A DNA stretch of 62,348 bases, taken from positions 1 to 62,348 of the forward strand of contig NZ_SMKD01000017.1 in the NCBI RefSeq assembly GCF_004348595.1, given 5' to 3'. Below are positions 11,113-20,038 of this stretch, one piece after another. This DNA comes from Micromonospora sp. KC723. Lineage in GTDB: Bacteria; Actinomycetota; Actinomycetes; Mycobacteriales; Micromonosporaceae. Below the pieces are notes generated by a model. That model searched no databases and was not told where the DNA came from. It was given only the letters and a program-made list of their open reading frames with translations. The position numbers and the translations under genes are program-made. Position 1 is the stretch's first letter. Each line of letters starts with the position of its first letter.

Positions 11113-12060
11113 GTGACCACCTTGCTGGAGCCGCTTCGCAGGATCGCGGCATACGCAGTCTGTGCTGATTCAGTCGGCCGAGTGTTGCTGGTCCGCGCGT
11201 CGGAGCGCTCCGGCACCCCCGGCGTGTGGTCCCTGCCGGGTGGGGCGGTCGACCACGGTGAGGATCCGAAGCACACCGTCGTACGGGAGACCGCGGCCGA
11301 GACCGGTCTGTCGGTCGCCGTCTCCGGCCTCGACGACGTCCTCGCCGACATGCGCGCCCTGCCCGAGCGAGGCATCACCATCCACACCGACCGCCTCATC
11401 TACCGGGTCGGAGTGCGCGGCGGCACGCTGACCGACCGGGTGGACCGTCCCACCGACCTCGCCCGGTGGTACACCCTCGACGAGGCGCGCGAGCTGCCAC
11501 TGCGGTCGTTCACCGCGCGCGCCCTGGGGCTGCCGGCCGCCTCGGCCGACATCGTCCCGGACGAGCCACCGGAGTTCCCCTCCTTCTACGCCGTGCCCGG
11601 CCCGGACGGCCTGCACCGCGCCCAGCGGTTCGCCGCGTACGCCGTGGTGACGGACCCGCAGGGCCGGGTGCTGCTGACCCGCGTCTCCGACGGGTACCCG
11701 GGGGCCGGCTGCTGGCACCTGCCCGGCGGTGGCACGGATTACGGCGAGCAGCCCGGTGCGGCGCTGATCCGGGAACTGGTCGAGGAGACCGGCCAGACCG
11801 GTCGCCTCGTCGGGCTGCTCGGGGTGGCAAGCCACCGGGACGCCGCCTCGCTCGGCCCGGAGGGCTATCCGATCGACTGGCACGGCGTACGCGCGTTCTA
11901 CCGGGTGATCGTCGACCAGCCCGCTCCGCCCACGGTCGCCGATGTAGGTGGTTCGACGTGTGAGGCCCGCTGGTTTGGCCGGGAGGAGTTGGGCGCACTT
12001 CCGGCGGAGCGCCTGACCGAGGTCACCGCCGAAGCCGTCCAGGCCGCCAACCTCACCTGA
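11113..12060 (+). CDS. double Nudix-domain hydrolase (copy 1)
   Basis: Nudix enzymes hydrolyse nucleoside diphosphates linked to another moiety. This 315-residue protein contains two Nudix domains in series. The first box is GGAVDHGEDPKHTVVRETAA (about residues 43-66, Nudix pattern with RE..AETG). The second is GGGTDYGEQPGAALIREL followed by VEETG (about residues 208-231). Both keep the catalytic Glu pairs, although the first has AETG for EETG. The second domain is closely similar to that of the next gene. Substrate cannot be predicted; house-cleaning of oxidised nucleotides or a secondary-metabolite role are both possible. Confidence 0.85.
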   Translation: MTTLLEPLRRIAAYAVCADSVGRVLLVRASERSGTPGVWSLPGGAVDHGEDPKHTVVRETAAETGLSVAVSGLDDVLADMRALPERGITIHTDRLIYRVGVRGGTLTDRVDRPTDLARWYTLDEARELPLRSFTARALGLPAASADIVPDEPPEFPSFYAVPGPDGLHRAQRFAAYAVVTDPQGRVLLTRVSDGYPGAGCWHLPGGGTDYGEQPGAALIRELVEETGQTGRLVGLLGVASHRDAASLGPEGYPIDWHGVRAFYRVIVDQPAPPTVADVGGSTCEARWFGREELGALPAERLTEVTAEAVQAANLT

Positions 12061-12169
12061 CCGCCGATCCACCTCTCCCCGCGGGCTCGTCCGGTGTCGA
12101 GGATGTCCGCTCCGCTCCCGTTAACCTCACGATCGACGTGGTGGACGCGGGGCGGGGGAGAGTGGACGG

Positions 12170-13084
12170 GTGGAAACGCGGCGAAGGGTGGGCAGCTACG
12201 GGGTGCTCCGGGACTCCGGCGGGCGGGTGTTGCTTGCGCGCGGTTCGGCGGCGTGCCCGTTCCCGGGCGTCTGGCAGTTGCCGGGTGGGGGCATCCGGCA
12301 CGGGGAGCATCCGGTCGCCGCGGCGGTCCGCGAGTTCGCCGAGGAGACCGGGCTGGCCGTCGAGGTGGTCCGACCTCGGGCCGCCGTCGCCGACGTGACC
12401 ACCTTCCGTGATGCCGGTGTCGCGGTGCACACCGACCGGCTGGTCTTCGACGTCGAGGCGTCCGGGGGCGAGCTCCGCCCCGAGCCGACCGGTGGCAGCG
12501 ACGCGCTCACCTGGGTCACCCCGGACGAGGCCGCCGCGCTGCCGCTGATGCCGTTCACCGCCGAACTGCTCGGCCTGCCCGTGGCGCCCCTGCCGGCCGG
12601 TCTGCCCCGAGCCCTGCCGGCCGGGCAGGTCGCTGCGCCGCCCGCCGACCGGCGGCAGCGCTTCGCCGCGTACGGGCTGGCCACCGATCCGCAGGACCGG
12701 ATCCTGCTGACCCGGATCGCCGCCGGCTACCCGGGCGCGGGGAAGTGGCACCTCCCCGGAGGCGGCACGGATCACGGTGAGCAACCGGCCGCCGGCCTGC
12801 TGCGCGAGCTGGTGGAGGAGTCCGGACAGCTCGGCACGGTAGTCGACCTGGTGACAGTCGGTCATCTGCACAACCCTGTGGCTCGCGGTCCGGAAGGGCG
12901 TCCGCTGGACTGGCACGCGGTCCGGGTGGTGTACCGGGTGCTGGTGCCGGCGCCCACCGAGGCGGTGGTCACCGAGCTGGCCGGCGGATCCACCGCCGAC
13001 GCCGCCTGGTTCACCCCGGACCAGCTCACCGGCCTGCCGCTGACCGACGTGGCGGCGATGGCAACCGGACAACAGGGGCGGTAG
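12170..13084 (+). CDS. double Nudix-domain hydrolase (copy 2)
   Basis: A 304-residue paralogue of the preceding gene with the same two-domain layout. Nudix boxes: GGGIRHGEHPVAAAVREFAE then ETG, and GGGTDHGEQPAAGLLREL then VEESG. GTG 12170 is chosen because GGGGGAGAG lies about 8 bases upstream and the first beta strand of the fold starts directly afterwards. The 109 bases separating it from copy 1 contain only this ribosome-binding site. Shared segments such as the YPGAGxWHLPGGGTD core show that the pair arose by duplication of an already duplicated domain. Confidence 0.85.
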   Translation: METRRRVGSYGVLRDSGGRVLLARGSAACPFPGVWQLPGGGIRHGEHPVAAAVREFAEETGLAVEVVRPRAAVADVTTFRDAGVAVHTDRLVFDVEASGGELRPEPTGGSDALTWVTPDEAAALPLMPFTAELLGLPVAPLPAGLPRALPAGQVAAPPADRRQRFAAYGLATDPQDRILLTRIAAGYPGAGKWHLPGGGTDHGEQPAAGLLRELVEESGQLGTVVDLVTVGHLHNPVARGPEGRPLDWHAVRVVYRVLVPAPTEAVVTELAGGSTADAAWFTPDQLTGLPLTDVAAMATGQQGR

Positions 13085-13355
13085 CGCCCGCCCGACGGGC
13101 CAGTCCGGAACAGCTCCGGTACAGTCGGATGTGAGGTTGGCAGAGATAACGGGCGATGCAGCCCGAGATGGGAACAACGGAGCGGTTTGCGCGGTTAACG
13201 GAGATATAAGTACCGCCGGCAGCTATCGCCAACCACCACTCCCCTGTGTAATGGTGTACTCCGCTTCGACGGCTGCCGGGCCGACAGTGGTCCGGCACGA
13301 GACAGCCGGACACCCGCCCCACGGGGCGGCCAGCCGATCCGGTGATGGAGGAAAC
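13085..13355 (+). other. 271-base intergenic region before pssA
   Basis: No gene seen. It is richer in A/T than its surroundings, with ATATAAGT near 13204 as a possible -10 for pssA. CCGGA-acagc-TCCGG near 13107 could form a weak terminator for the Nudix gene. No known RNA element recognised. Confidence 0.3.
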
Positions 13356-14363
13356 GTGCCGAGAGCCCCATGGCGCCGGCGTCGTACGACTGACAGTCCG
13401 CGCCCCGCAGGGCGTCGCTGGGCGGGCTCCCTGCGCCGCAGCAGCACGTTCGCCCGTCAGGTGCTGCTGGTCCGCGTGAGCCGCCGTGACGGCGACGCCG
13501 CCACCAACCTGGTGCTCCCCGAGCGCCTCGCCGACCGGCCCCGCCGCCGCTACGGCCTCAACCGCTTCGGCCGGGGACACCTCCCGCTCGGCCGGGCCGA
13601 GATCGAAGCGGTCATGCCGGTCAGCCCCGCCCTCGCCCCCGCCACACCGGTGGACGAGTCGCCGGCGATGACCATCCCGCTGCTGCCCGGTGAGCGCACC
13701 GCCGCCCGCCGGGTGAAGTTCGCGCTGGTCAACGCCTGCACCGTGGCCAGCCTGATGCTCGGCATCAACGCCATCTTCGTGGCCATGGCCGGTGAGACCC
13801 GGGTGGCCGCGCTGCTGCTGATCGCCTGCGTGGCCTTCGACGGCCTGGACGGCGCGCTCGCCCGCAGGTTCGGCGTGGCCAGCCCGTTCGGCGCCCAGAT
13901 GGACTCGCTGGCCGACATGTGCTCCTTCGGCCTGGCCGCCCCGGTCGTGGTCTACGCCTCACTCGCCGGGTCGGCGCCCACCGGCGCCGCCGCCGTGGCC
14001 GCGGCCCTCGTCGCCGGCTGCGCCGCGATCCGGCTCGCCCGGTTCAACGTCTCGCCCAAGGACGGCCGGTTCTTCTGCGGCGTCCCGACGACCATGGCGG
14101 CGGCGGTGCTCGCCCTCACGGTCGCCATCGGGCTGCCGCTGCCACCGGTCGTCCAGATCGCCGGGGTGGCCCTGCTCGCCTTCGCGATGGTCTCCAGCTT
14201 CCCGTACGCCAAGCTGGCCCGGCTGCTGAAGCTGCCGCCGTGGGTCTGGCTCGCCCCGGTGATCGGCGCGCTGGTCGACATCCGGCTCACCTTCGCCCTG
14301 GTGGTGGTGGGCTACCTGGTCAGTGGCCCGCTGCTCTGGTTGCACCAGCGCCGCACCGCCTGA
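13356..14363 (+). CDS. pssA: CDP-diacylglycerol-serine O-phosphatidyltransferase
   Basis: Makes phosphatidylserine from CDP-diacylglycerol and serine in the cytoplasmic membrane. The CDP-alcohol phosphotransferase motif D-G-x2-A-R-x8-G-x3-D-x3-D is complete (Asp165 to Asp187), in a multi-helix membrane protein. GTG 13356 follows GGAGG by 4 bases, giving 335 residues. That includes an Arg-rich N-terminal extension of about 100 residues not usual in PssA. G/C-rich third positions upstream of ATG 13614 show the extension is coding, at least in part. Its partner enzyme psd is convergent rather than cotranscribed. The CDP-alcohol family is certain; serine as acceptor is inferred from the psd neighbour. 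Confidence 0.85.
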   Translation: MPRAPWRRRRTTDSPRPAGRRWAGSLRRSSTFARQVLLVRVSRRDGDAATNLVLPERLADRPRRRYGLNRFGRGHLPLGRAEIEAVMPVSPALAPATPVDESPAMTIPLLPGERTAARRVKFALVNACTVASLMLGINAIFVAMAGETRVAALLLIACVAFDGLDGALARRFGVASPFGAQMDSLADMCSFGLAAPVVVYASLAGSAPTGAAAVAAALVAGCAAIRLARFNVSPKDGRFFCGVPTTMAAAVLALTVAIGLPLPPVVQIAGVALLAFAMVSSFPYAKLARLLKLPPWVWLAPVIGALVDIRLTFALVVVGYLVSGPLLWLHQRRTA

Positions 14364-14377
14364 CCGCCGTACCGCGC

Positions 14378-14409
14378 AGCAGGGGCACCGCACGAGCGGT
14401 GCCCCTGCT
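14378..14409. terminator. bidirectional terminator between pssA and psd
   Basis: AGCAGGGGCACCGC (14378-14391) and GCGGTGCCCCTGCT (14396-14409) form a perfect 14-bp stem with an ACGA loop, centred between the two convergent stop codons. Confidence 0.8.
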
Positions 14410-14417
14410 TGCTGAGG

Positions 14418-15665
14418 TCAGCGCCAACGGGCGATGACCGTGGCACCGCCGACCACCCGGTCACCCGGGCCCACCATCGGCTCGGCGGCGTCGGCCGGTA
14501 GGTAGACGTCGGTGCGCGAGCCGAACCGGATCAGCCCGAACCGCTCACCCTTGGCCAACAGCGCCCCGATCGGTGCCCGCTGCACGATCCGACGGGCGAT
14601 CAACCCGGTACGCTGCGCGACCACGACCGTGCCGTGCGCGGTGTCCAGCACCGTGTACGCCGCCACGTTGTGCTCGGCGTCCGGCTTCATCGCGTTGACG
14701 AAACCACCGTCGGCGACGAAGTAGTCGACCACCTTCCCGGCCACCGGGGCCCGGTTGACGTGCACGTCCAGCACCGACAGGAAGACCGCGACGCGCAACC
14801 ACTCGCCGTCGCCGAAACGCTCGTCGTGCAGCCGCTGCACGGAGAGCACCTGACCGTCGGCGGCCGCGACCACGGCCGACGGGTCCTCCGGGACGTCCCG
14901 CTCGGGGTCCCGGAAGAACGCGGCCACCGGAGCGGCGGCCAGCGCCGGCAGCAGCCAGAGCTTCGACTTCGGCCGGGCCACCTTCGCCGCCGCCGCCAAC
15001 CCGAGGGCGATGCCGGCCGCGGCGACCCCGTTGGAGTCGATGTGCATGCCACGGGTCAGCGGCACGCTGGAGGGCCGGTGGGCCGGCGCCAGGCGGGCGG
15101 CCAGTGCCGGGCTGGCCGGGGTGAAGCGCAGGTGGTGCACGCGCACCGGCGGGGAGTTGCGCAGCACCAGGTCGGTGCGGACGCCGTGCAGCACCCCCTG
15201 CCGGTCCAGCTCGGCGGCGGCCCCCCCGGTGCGGAACACCGGCGCGGACACGCTCAGCACCGAACCGTCGGTGAGGTACTTGGCCAGGCCGTCGACGGTC
15301 GCCCGGGCCTGCTCGGCGGTGCCGGCCAGGGGCTCGGCGGCGATGACCACCTCGGCGGCGTCGGCCTCGGCGAGGGAGTCGACGACGCGTACCCGGTCGG
15401 CCACCCAGCGGCCCTGGGCCGTGACGTGCTCGCGCAGCTCGGCGGCGTCGGCGGACTCGGCCGGCACCACGGTGAGCGTGTCGCCGGGAAGCAGCGCGTC
15501 GATCGCCGCGGCCAGCGCCGCGGACCCCGCGGTCGCGCCGACCAGCAGGGCGGCCTTCGGGTCGTTACGCCGGGCGAGTTCGGCGACGAGGGTACGGGCG
15601 GCGCGCTCGCCGATGCGGACCGGACCGGACCGGACCGGGGTGCGCACGGCGGGGGACTGGGTCAT
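14418..15665 (-). CDS. psd: phosphatidylserine decarboxylase with extra N-terminal domain
   Basis: Decarboxylates phosphatidylserine to phosphatidylethanolamine using a pyruvoyl group made by self-cleavage. The C-terminal half (about residues 235-415) is a short, archaeal-type Psd with FFRDPER, the HVNR motif and the self-cleavage pair Gly382-Ser383 in RFGSRTD. A hydrophobic helix lies at about 212-248. The first 185 residues are not part of normal Psd. They read like a class I methyltransferase Rossmann fold (VGATAGSAALAAAI, then DTLTVVPAE, then ADRVRVVDS) with a poorly conserved SAM loop. ATG 15665 follows AGGAG by 9 bases. The fusion's purpose is unknown. Confidence 0.85.
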   Translation of the reverse strand: MTQSPAVRTPVRSGPVRIGERAARTLVAELARRNDPKAALLVGATAGSAALAAAIDALLPGDTLTVVPAESADAAELREHVTAQGRWVADRVRVVDSLAEADAAEVVIAAEPLAGTAEQARATVDGLAKYLTDGSVLSVSAPVFRTGGAAAELDRQGVLHGVRTDLVLRNSPPVRVHHLRFTPASPALAARLAPAHRPSSVPLTRGMHIDSNGVAAAGIALGLAAAAKVARPKSKLWLLPALAAAPVAAFFRDPERDVPEDPSAVVAAADGQVLSVQRLHDERFGDGEWLRVAVFLSVLDVHVNRAPVAGKVVDYFVADGGFVNAMKPDAEHNVAAYTVLDTAHGTVVVAQRTGLIARRIVQRAPIGALLAKGERFGLIRFGSRTDVYLPADAAEPMVGPGDRVVGGATVIARWR

Positions 15666-15845
15666 GTCGGGCGGGCTCCTGACGGGGTAGAGACGGGCAT
15701 CGCGACGGCTCGGCCGTGGCCGCCGGTGGCGCGGCGGGCCGGCCGGTGGAGGGCGGAATCTCCACGGGCCAGCATACGAGCCGGTGGCCGGCGGGCGCAC
15801 CGCCGTGCTCAGGCGGGGGACGTCGCCGTCCCGCCGACGGGCCGG

Positions 15846-16388
15846 TCACCGGGCCGACCGGGGTCCCTGTTCCGGCGCGTCGGCGGCCCGGTCCTCCACC
15901 GCCTCGACGGGCCGGTCGACGACCGCCCCGGTGGGCCACTCGTCGGCCCCGTCGGGCACCGCCGGGTACTGGTCGGGCCGCAGGCCGCGTTCGTCGGTGC
16001 CGTCCGGGCTCCAGATCGGGGCCGACGGCTCGTCCGGGCCGGTCAGCCGGATGTCCGCGGCGGTCACCTCGCCGTCACCGGCCGGGTCGGTGCCCGGCCC
16101 GTCGAACCGGGTCGGGTCGGGGGCAAGCCGGTCGCCGTCTCCGGCCGGCTCGGCGTCCGGTACGTCCGTTCCGGTCGCCGCCGGTCGGTCCCGCCGCCGG
16201 TCGTGCCGGCCCGAGCGCAGCGCCCCCACCAGGCCGAGCAGCCCGATCAACAGCAACGCACCGGCGAGGAACCAGCCGACCGGCGGCAGGGCGAGCCCGA
16301 GGATCTGGGCGAGCAGCCACCAGAGTGAGGACCCGACGAAGAGCAGCCCGAAGAAGAACGAGACGAGGTCCGTGCGGTGCGCCCTCAT
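15846..16388 (-). CDS. small two-helix membrane protein, unknown function
   Basis: 180 residues: two hydrophobic helices (about residues 9-28 and 36-58), then a basic turn and a long acidic, Pro/Asp-rich tail with no recognisable domain. Its ATG overlaps the stop of the PspC/LiaF-like gene (ATGA), so the two are translationally coupled and likely work together. I do not recognise a family beyond a general resemblance to actinobacterial membrane proteins found next to PspC genes. The 180 bases between this gene and psd contain nothing clear. Confidence 0.7.
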   Translation of the reverse strand: MRAHRTDLVSFFFGLLFVGSSLWWLLAQILGLALPPVGWFLAGALLLIGLLGLVGALRSGRHDRRRDRPAATGTDVPDAEPAGDGDRLAPDPTRFDGPGTDPAGDGEVTAADIRLTGPDEPSAPIWSPDGTDERGLRPDQYPAVPDGADEWPTGAVVDRPVEAVEDRAADAPEQGPRSAR

Positions 16389-17914
16389 CGGGTCACCTCC
16401 AGGTTGCCGGCGTTGACGTGGACGTAGAGCCGCAGCCTGCCGCCGCCCGCCCCGTCCGGGCCCAGGTCGACCAACTCGCGGGACCGGCCGTTCCCCGGCG
16501 ACCGCCGGCCGAAGACGGTGGCCTCCCCGGCGTTGACGTCGGTGATCGTGGTGACGTCGACGTTCGGTGGCACCACGACGGTGGCCTGACCGAAGTTGAC
16601 CACGAGGGCGATCTGGACGTCCTGCCCGTCGAGGTCCACCCCGCGCAGGTCCAGGGTGGCGTCGCCGAAGCTGTTCTCGTACCGGTCGGCGAGGTCGCGC
16701 CGGTCGGTCGGGGCCCAGGTGACGTTCCCGTCGACGCCGCGGATCCGGTCGTAGGACTCGGCCACCGTCGCCACACCGAGCGCCGCCGCCGTGACCAGCC
16801 CCAACGCGATCAGCCAGCGGGCCCGGCCGAACCAGGTGCCGACCAGCAGCCCGAGACCGATGGTGGCAAGCGCGGCCGCGAAGTACGCGGCGGCGCCGAT
16901 GGGGAAGACGCCGAGCAGGTCGAGGATCGCGACCACGCCCAGGGTCAGGAAGATCAACGAGAAGGTGACGGCGCCGAGCGCGGACCGTTCCCGTGGTCGC
17001 TTCGGCGGCTTCGGGGGCCGCACCGGTGGTGGCGGTGTGGGCGATCCGGCGTACGGGCCGTGCGGGGCGAACGGCTGCCGGTAGCCGGGTGGCAGTGGGG
17101 CGGCCACCGCGGGCGCGGGCGGCACCGGGGCCGACGGCAGGCCCGGGAAACCCGACCCGGCGTCGGCCGGTGCCGGTGGGTACGGGGTCGCCGGTGACCA
17201 GGCCGGGAGTTCGGCGGTGCGCTCCTGCGGCGTCACCCCGGTGGCCGGCCCGGGTGGCACCGGCATGGCCGGTGCGGGCGGCGGGGTGAACAGCTCGGGC
17301 GCGGGATAACTGACCGGCGGCACCGGACCGGGTGGCGCGGTGGCCGGGGCCGGCGGGCTCACCCCGTCGGGGATCGGGGTCGGCCGTGGCGCGTGGCCGT
17401 CCCGGTTGAGCAGCAGCGCGCCCCCGATCAGGATCGCCGCGCCGAGCAGCACGGCCCGGAACGGGTCGGTGACGATGTAGCCGAAGCTCACGGCGACCAG
17501 GATGGTCAGCACGATGACGGTGACCGGGGACATGCTGGACCGGCCTCGGCCCAGCATCGACTCCACCGGGGAGGCGCTGTCACCCTCGCCCGGGATGATC
17601 AGCCAGGCGGCGACGTAGACCAGGATGCCGATGCCGCCGAAGAAACCGAGCACGGCGAGGATCACCCGCCAGAGCACCGGGTCGGTGTTGGTGGCCCGGC
17701 CGACGGCGGCGCAGACCCCGGCCAGGTAACGGCCCTCACGCGGGCGGACCAGGCCGTACCGCGAGGTGAAGCCGGCGCTGCCGGACGGTGGCGCCGGGAT
17801 CGGCCCCGCGGTCGGCGGTGCGGCGCCGCCCGGGGGCGCGGTGGCGGGTCCGGTGGCGGGTGCGTCCCATCCGCCGGCTGCCGGGCGGGGCGTCGGGGCA
17901 GCTTGCTCGGTCAT
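16385..17914 (-). CDS. PspC-domain membrane protein with LiaF-like C-terminus
   Basis: About 509 residues from ATG 17914. A PspC domain (SRYGLVRPREGRYLAGVCAA onward, with a GGIGILVYVAAWLIIP helix) is followed by further membrane helices, a long Pro-rich cytoplasmic-type linker and a second membrane block. The C-terminal beta-rich region (GDATLDLRGVDL, VVVPPNVDV, LYVHVNAGNLEV) resembles the LiaF/adhesin-like fold. LiaF-type proteins restrain envelope-stress kinases. This one is divergent from a PspC-headed kinase and regulator, which supports that role by context. Start placement is moderately certain: GAGG lies unusually close to the ATG, as in the small PspC gene at 10968. Confidence 0.78.
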   Translation of the reverse strand: MTEQAAPTPRPAAGGWDAPATGPATAPPGGAAPPTAGPIPAPPSGSAGFTSRYGLVRPREGRYLAGVCAAVGRATNTDPVLWRVILAVLGFFGGIGILVYVAAWLIIPGEGDSASPVESMLGRGRSSMSPVTVIVLTILVAVSFGYIVTDPFRAVLLGAAILIGGALLLNRDGHAPRPTPIPDGVSPPAPATAPPGPVPPVSYPAPELFTPPPAPAMPVPPGPATGVTPQERTAELPAWSPATPYPPAPADAGSGFPGLPSAPVPPAPAVAAPLPPGYRQPFAPHGPYAGSPTPPPPVRPPKPPKRPRERSALGAVTFSLIFLTLGVVAILDLLGVFPIGAAAYFAAALATIGLGLLVGTWFGRARWLIALGLVTAAALGVATVAESYDRIRGVDGNVTWAPTDRRDLADRYENSFGDATLDLRGVDLDGQDVQIALVVNFGQATVVVPPNVDVTTITDVNAGEATVFGRRSPGNGRSRELVDLGPDGAGGGRLRLYVHVNAGNLEVTR

Positions 17915-18110
17915 GCCTCGATCCTGCTGCGTCGCCGTTGCGAACGTCCTCCGGATCCGACCCTGACCCCACCCTGAGATCCCGGGGGCGCGGATGTCGG
18001 GGGCGTCCCCGTGGTGGTGGGGCGGCACGCCGTGTGACGATCGAGCCGGCGCCGGGACCGTCCGGCGTGCCTGTCGCACCCTCCGTCACCGGGAGCCTCC
18101 GATCAACGCC

Positions 18111-19349
18111 GTGACGCCGCCACCCCGCCTCTACCGGGCGCCCGAACACCGGCTGGCCGCCGGCGTGGCCGCCGGCATCGCCGACCATCTCGGCATCCCG
18201 GTCCTGCGGGTACGGGTCGCGTTCATGATCCTGCTCGGGCTCAGCGGCCTGGGGCTGCTGCTGTACGCGGCGTTCTGGGCGGTGGTGCCGCTGCGCCCCG
18301 GTGACACCGCCGTACCGCCCCGCCGGGACCCCGCCCAACTGCTGCCCTTCGTCCTGATCGGGCTGGGTGTGCTGCTGGTGCAGGTGATGGTCTTCGACTC
18401 GGTGGGCGCCACGGGCACCGCCGGGTGGCTGGTGGCCATCATCGCGGTGGGCGCCGGGGTGATCTGGCACCAGTCCGCGCCGGAACGCCGTCGACACTGG
18501 GGTGGCGCGATGCCGGTGCCCTGGTTGGGCGCGGTGGTGGAGGAGAGCGACCGGCGTTCCTTCGTGCTCCGGTTCGCCGGCGGCGGGCTGCTGGTCGCGG
18601 TCGGCATCATCGGCGTGGCGGCGGTGTACTCCCCGATGCAGAACGTCGACGCGGTGGTCAACGGTGTGATCTTCGCGCTGGTCGGGCTGGCCGGGGTCGG
18701 GGTGGTGGCCGGGCCGGTGCTGTGGCGGACGTGGAACCAGCTGCGTTCCGAGCGGGAGGGGCGCATCCGGGAGCAGGAGCGCGCCGAACTGGCCGCGATG
18801 GTGCACGATCAGGTGCTGCACACCCTGGCCCTGATCCAGCGCAACGCCACCGACGTGAAGACGGTGCAGCGGCTGGCCCGGGGCCAGGAACGTTCCCTGC
18901 GTAACTGGCTGTACAAGCCCACCGGCTCGCCGACGGAACGGTTCGCGGCGGCGTTGGAGCAGGCCGCCGCCGAGGTGGAGGACACCTTCGCGATCACCGT
19001 GGAGGCGGTGGTGGTGGGCGACCGGGAGACCGACGAGCGGGTCGGGGCGCTGGTCGCGGCGGCCCGGGAGGCGCTGGTGAACGCGGCCCGGCACGCCGGG
19101 GTGGCGACGGTGTCGCTCTACGCCGAGGTGGAGCCGGAGCAGGTGAGCGTCTTCGTCCGCGACCGGGGCAAGGGTTTCGACCCGGATACCGTGGAGGACC
19201 ACCGGCACGGCGTACGAGGATCGATCGTCGGGCGGATGAAGCGGCACGGTGGCCGGGCGGAGATCCGCTCCGGGCCGGGGGAGGGGACCGAGGTCCGGCT
19301 GATCCTGCCGATCAGCGGCACCGGCTCCACAGCGGAAAGGGACAGATGA
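18111..19349 (+). CDS. sensor histidine kinase with N-terminal PspC domain
   Basis: NarL/LiaS-type kinase of about 412 residues. It starts with a PspC domain (HRLAAGVAAGIADHLG), continues through about five membrane helices, then a dimerisation helix with phospho-acceptor His232 in MVHDQVLHTL. The HATPase has N-box ALVNAARHAG, G-box DRGKGFD and GPGEGTEV. GTG 18111 is chosen because the PspC domain begins immediately after it; earlier in-frame starts exist. The response regulator overlaps its stop (ATGA), so the pair is coupled. The membrane-embedded, loop-poor sensor region suggests it detects membrane state or partner membrane proteins, such as the divergent LiaF-like protein, rather than a soluble ligand. 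Confidence 0.85.
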   Translation: MTPPPRLYRAPEHRLAAGVAAGIADHLGIPVLRVRVAFMILLGLSGLGLLLYAAFWAVVPLRPGDTAVPPRRDPAQLLPFVLIGLGVLLVQVMVFDSVGATGTAGWLVAIIAVGAGVIWHQSAPERRRHWGGAMPVPWLGAVVEESDRRSFVLRFAGGGLLVAVGIIGVAAVYSPMQNVDAVVNGVIFALVGLAGVGVVAGPVLWRTWNQLRSEREGRIREQERAELAAMVHDQVLHTLALIQRNATDVKTVQRLARGQERSLRNWLYKPTGSPTERFAAALEQAAAEVEDTFAITVEAVVVGDRETDERVGALVAAAREALVNAARHAGVATVSLYAEVEPEQVSVFVRDRGKGFDPDTVEDHRHGVRGSIVGRMKRHGGRAEIRSGPGEGTEVRLILPISGTGSTAERDR

Positions 19350-20038
19350 CCATGGCGGAGCAGTCGATGGAACCGGTCGAGGGGGCGGACGCCCGGAACG
19401 GGCGGCTGCGGGTCTTCCTCGTCGACGACCACGCCATGTTCCGGGCCGGCGTACGGGCGGAGCTGGGCGCGCACGTCGAGGTGGTGGGGGAGGCCAGCAC
19501 GGTCGCCGAGGCGGTCACCCGGATCGCCGCGTTCCAGCCCGACGTGGTGCTGCTCGACGTGCACATGCCCGACGGCGGGGGGCGCGCGGTGCTGGACGCG
19601 ATGCGGCGTACCCACCCGCAGGTCAGGTTCCTGGCGCTGAGTGTGTCGGACGCGGCCGAGGACGTGATCGGGCTGATCCGGGCCGGCGCCCGGGGGTACG
19701 TCACCAAGACCATCTCCCCGGACGAGCTGACCGCGGCGATCCGCCGGGTGGCGGACGGGGACGCGGTGTTCAGCCCTCGGCTGGCCGGGTTCGTGCTGGA
19801 CGCCTTCGCGGCCCGGCCGGACGCGCCGGTCGCCGACCCGGAGCTGGACCAGCTCACCAACCGGGAGCGGGAGGTACTGCGCCTGCTCGCCCGGGGGTAC
19901 GCGTACAAGGAGATCGCCAAGGAGCTGTTCATCTCGATCAAGACGGTCGAGACGCACGTCTCCAACGTCCTGCGCAAGCTCCAGATGTCCAACCGGTACG
20001 AGCTGTCCCGTTGGGCGGCGGACCGCCGGCTGGTGTGA
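19346..20038 (+). CDS. LuxR/NarL-family response regulator
   Basis: A 230-residue partner of the preceding kinase. The receiver domain has the acidic pair in VDDHAMF, phospho-acceptor Asp71 in LLDVHMP and Lys in VTKTISP. The C-terminal HTH contains LTNREREVLRLLARGYAYKE and a KTVETHVSNVLRKL recognition helix. ATG 19346 overlaps the kinase stop; a second ATG at 19352 is also possible. Likely targets are envelope-stress genes, possibly the adjacent PspC operon, which is an inference from analogy to LiaFSR. Confidence 0.92.
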   Translation: MTMAEQSMEPVEGADARNGRLRVFLVDDHAMFRAGVRAELGAHVEVVGEASTVAEAVTRIAAFQPDVVLLDVHMPDGGGRAVLDAMRRTHPQVRFLALSVSDAAEDVIGLIRAGARGYVTKTISPDELTAAIRRVADGDAVFSPRLAGFVLDAFAARPDAPVADPELDQLTNREREVLRLLARGYAYKEIAKELFISIKTVETHVSNVLRKLQMSNRYELSRWAADRRLV

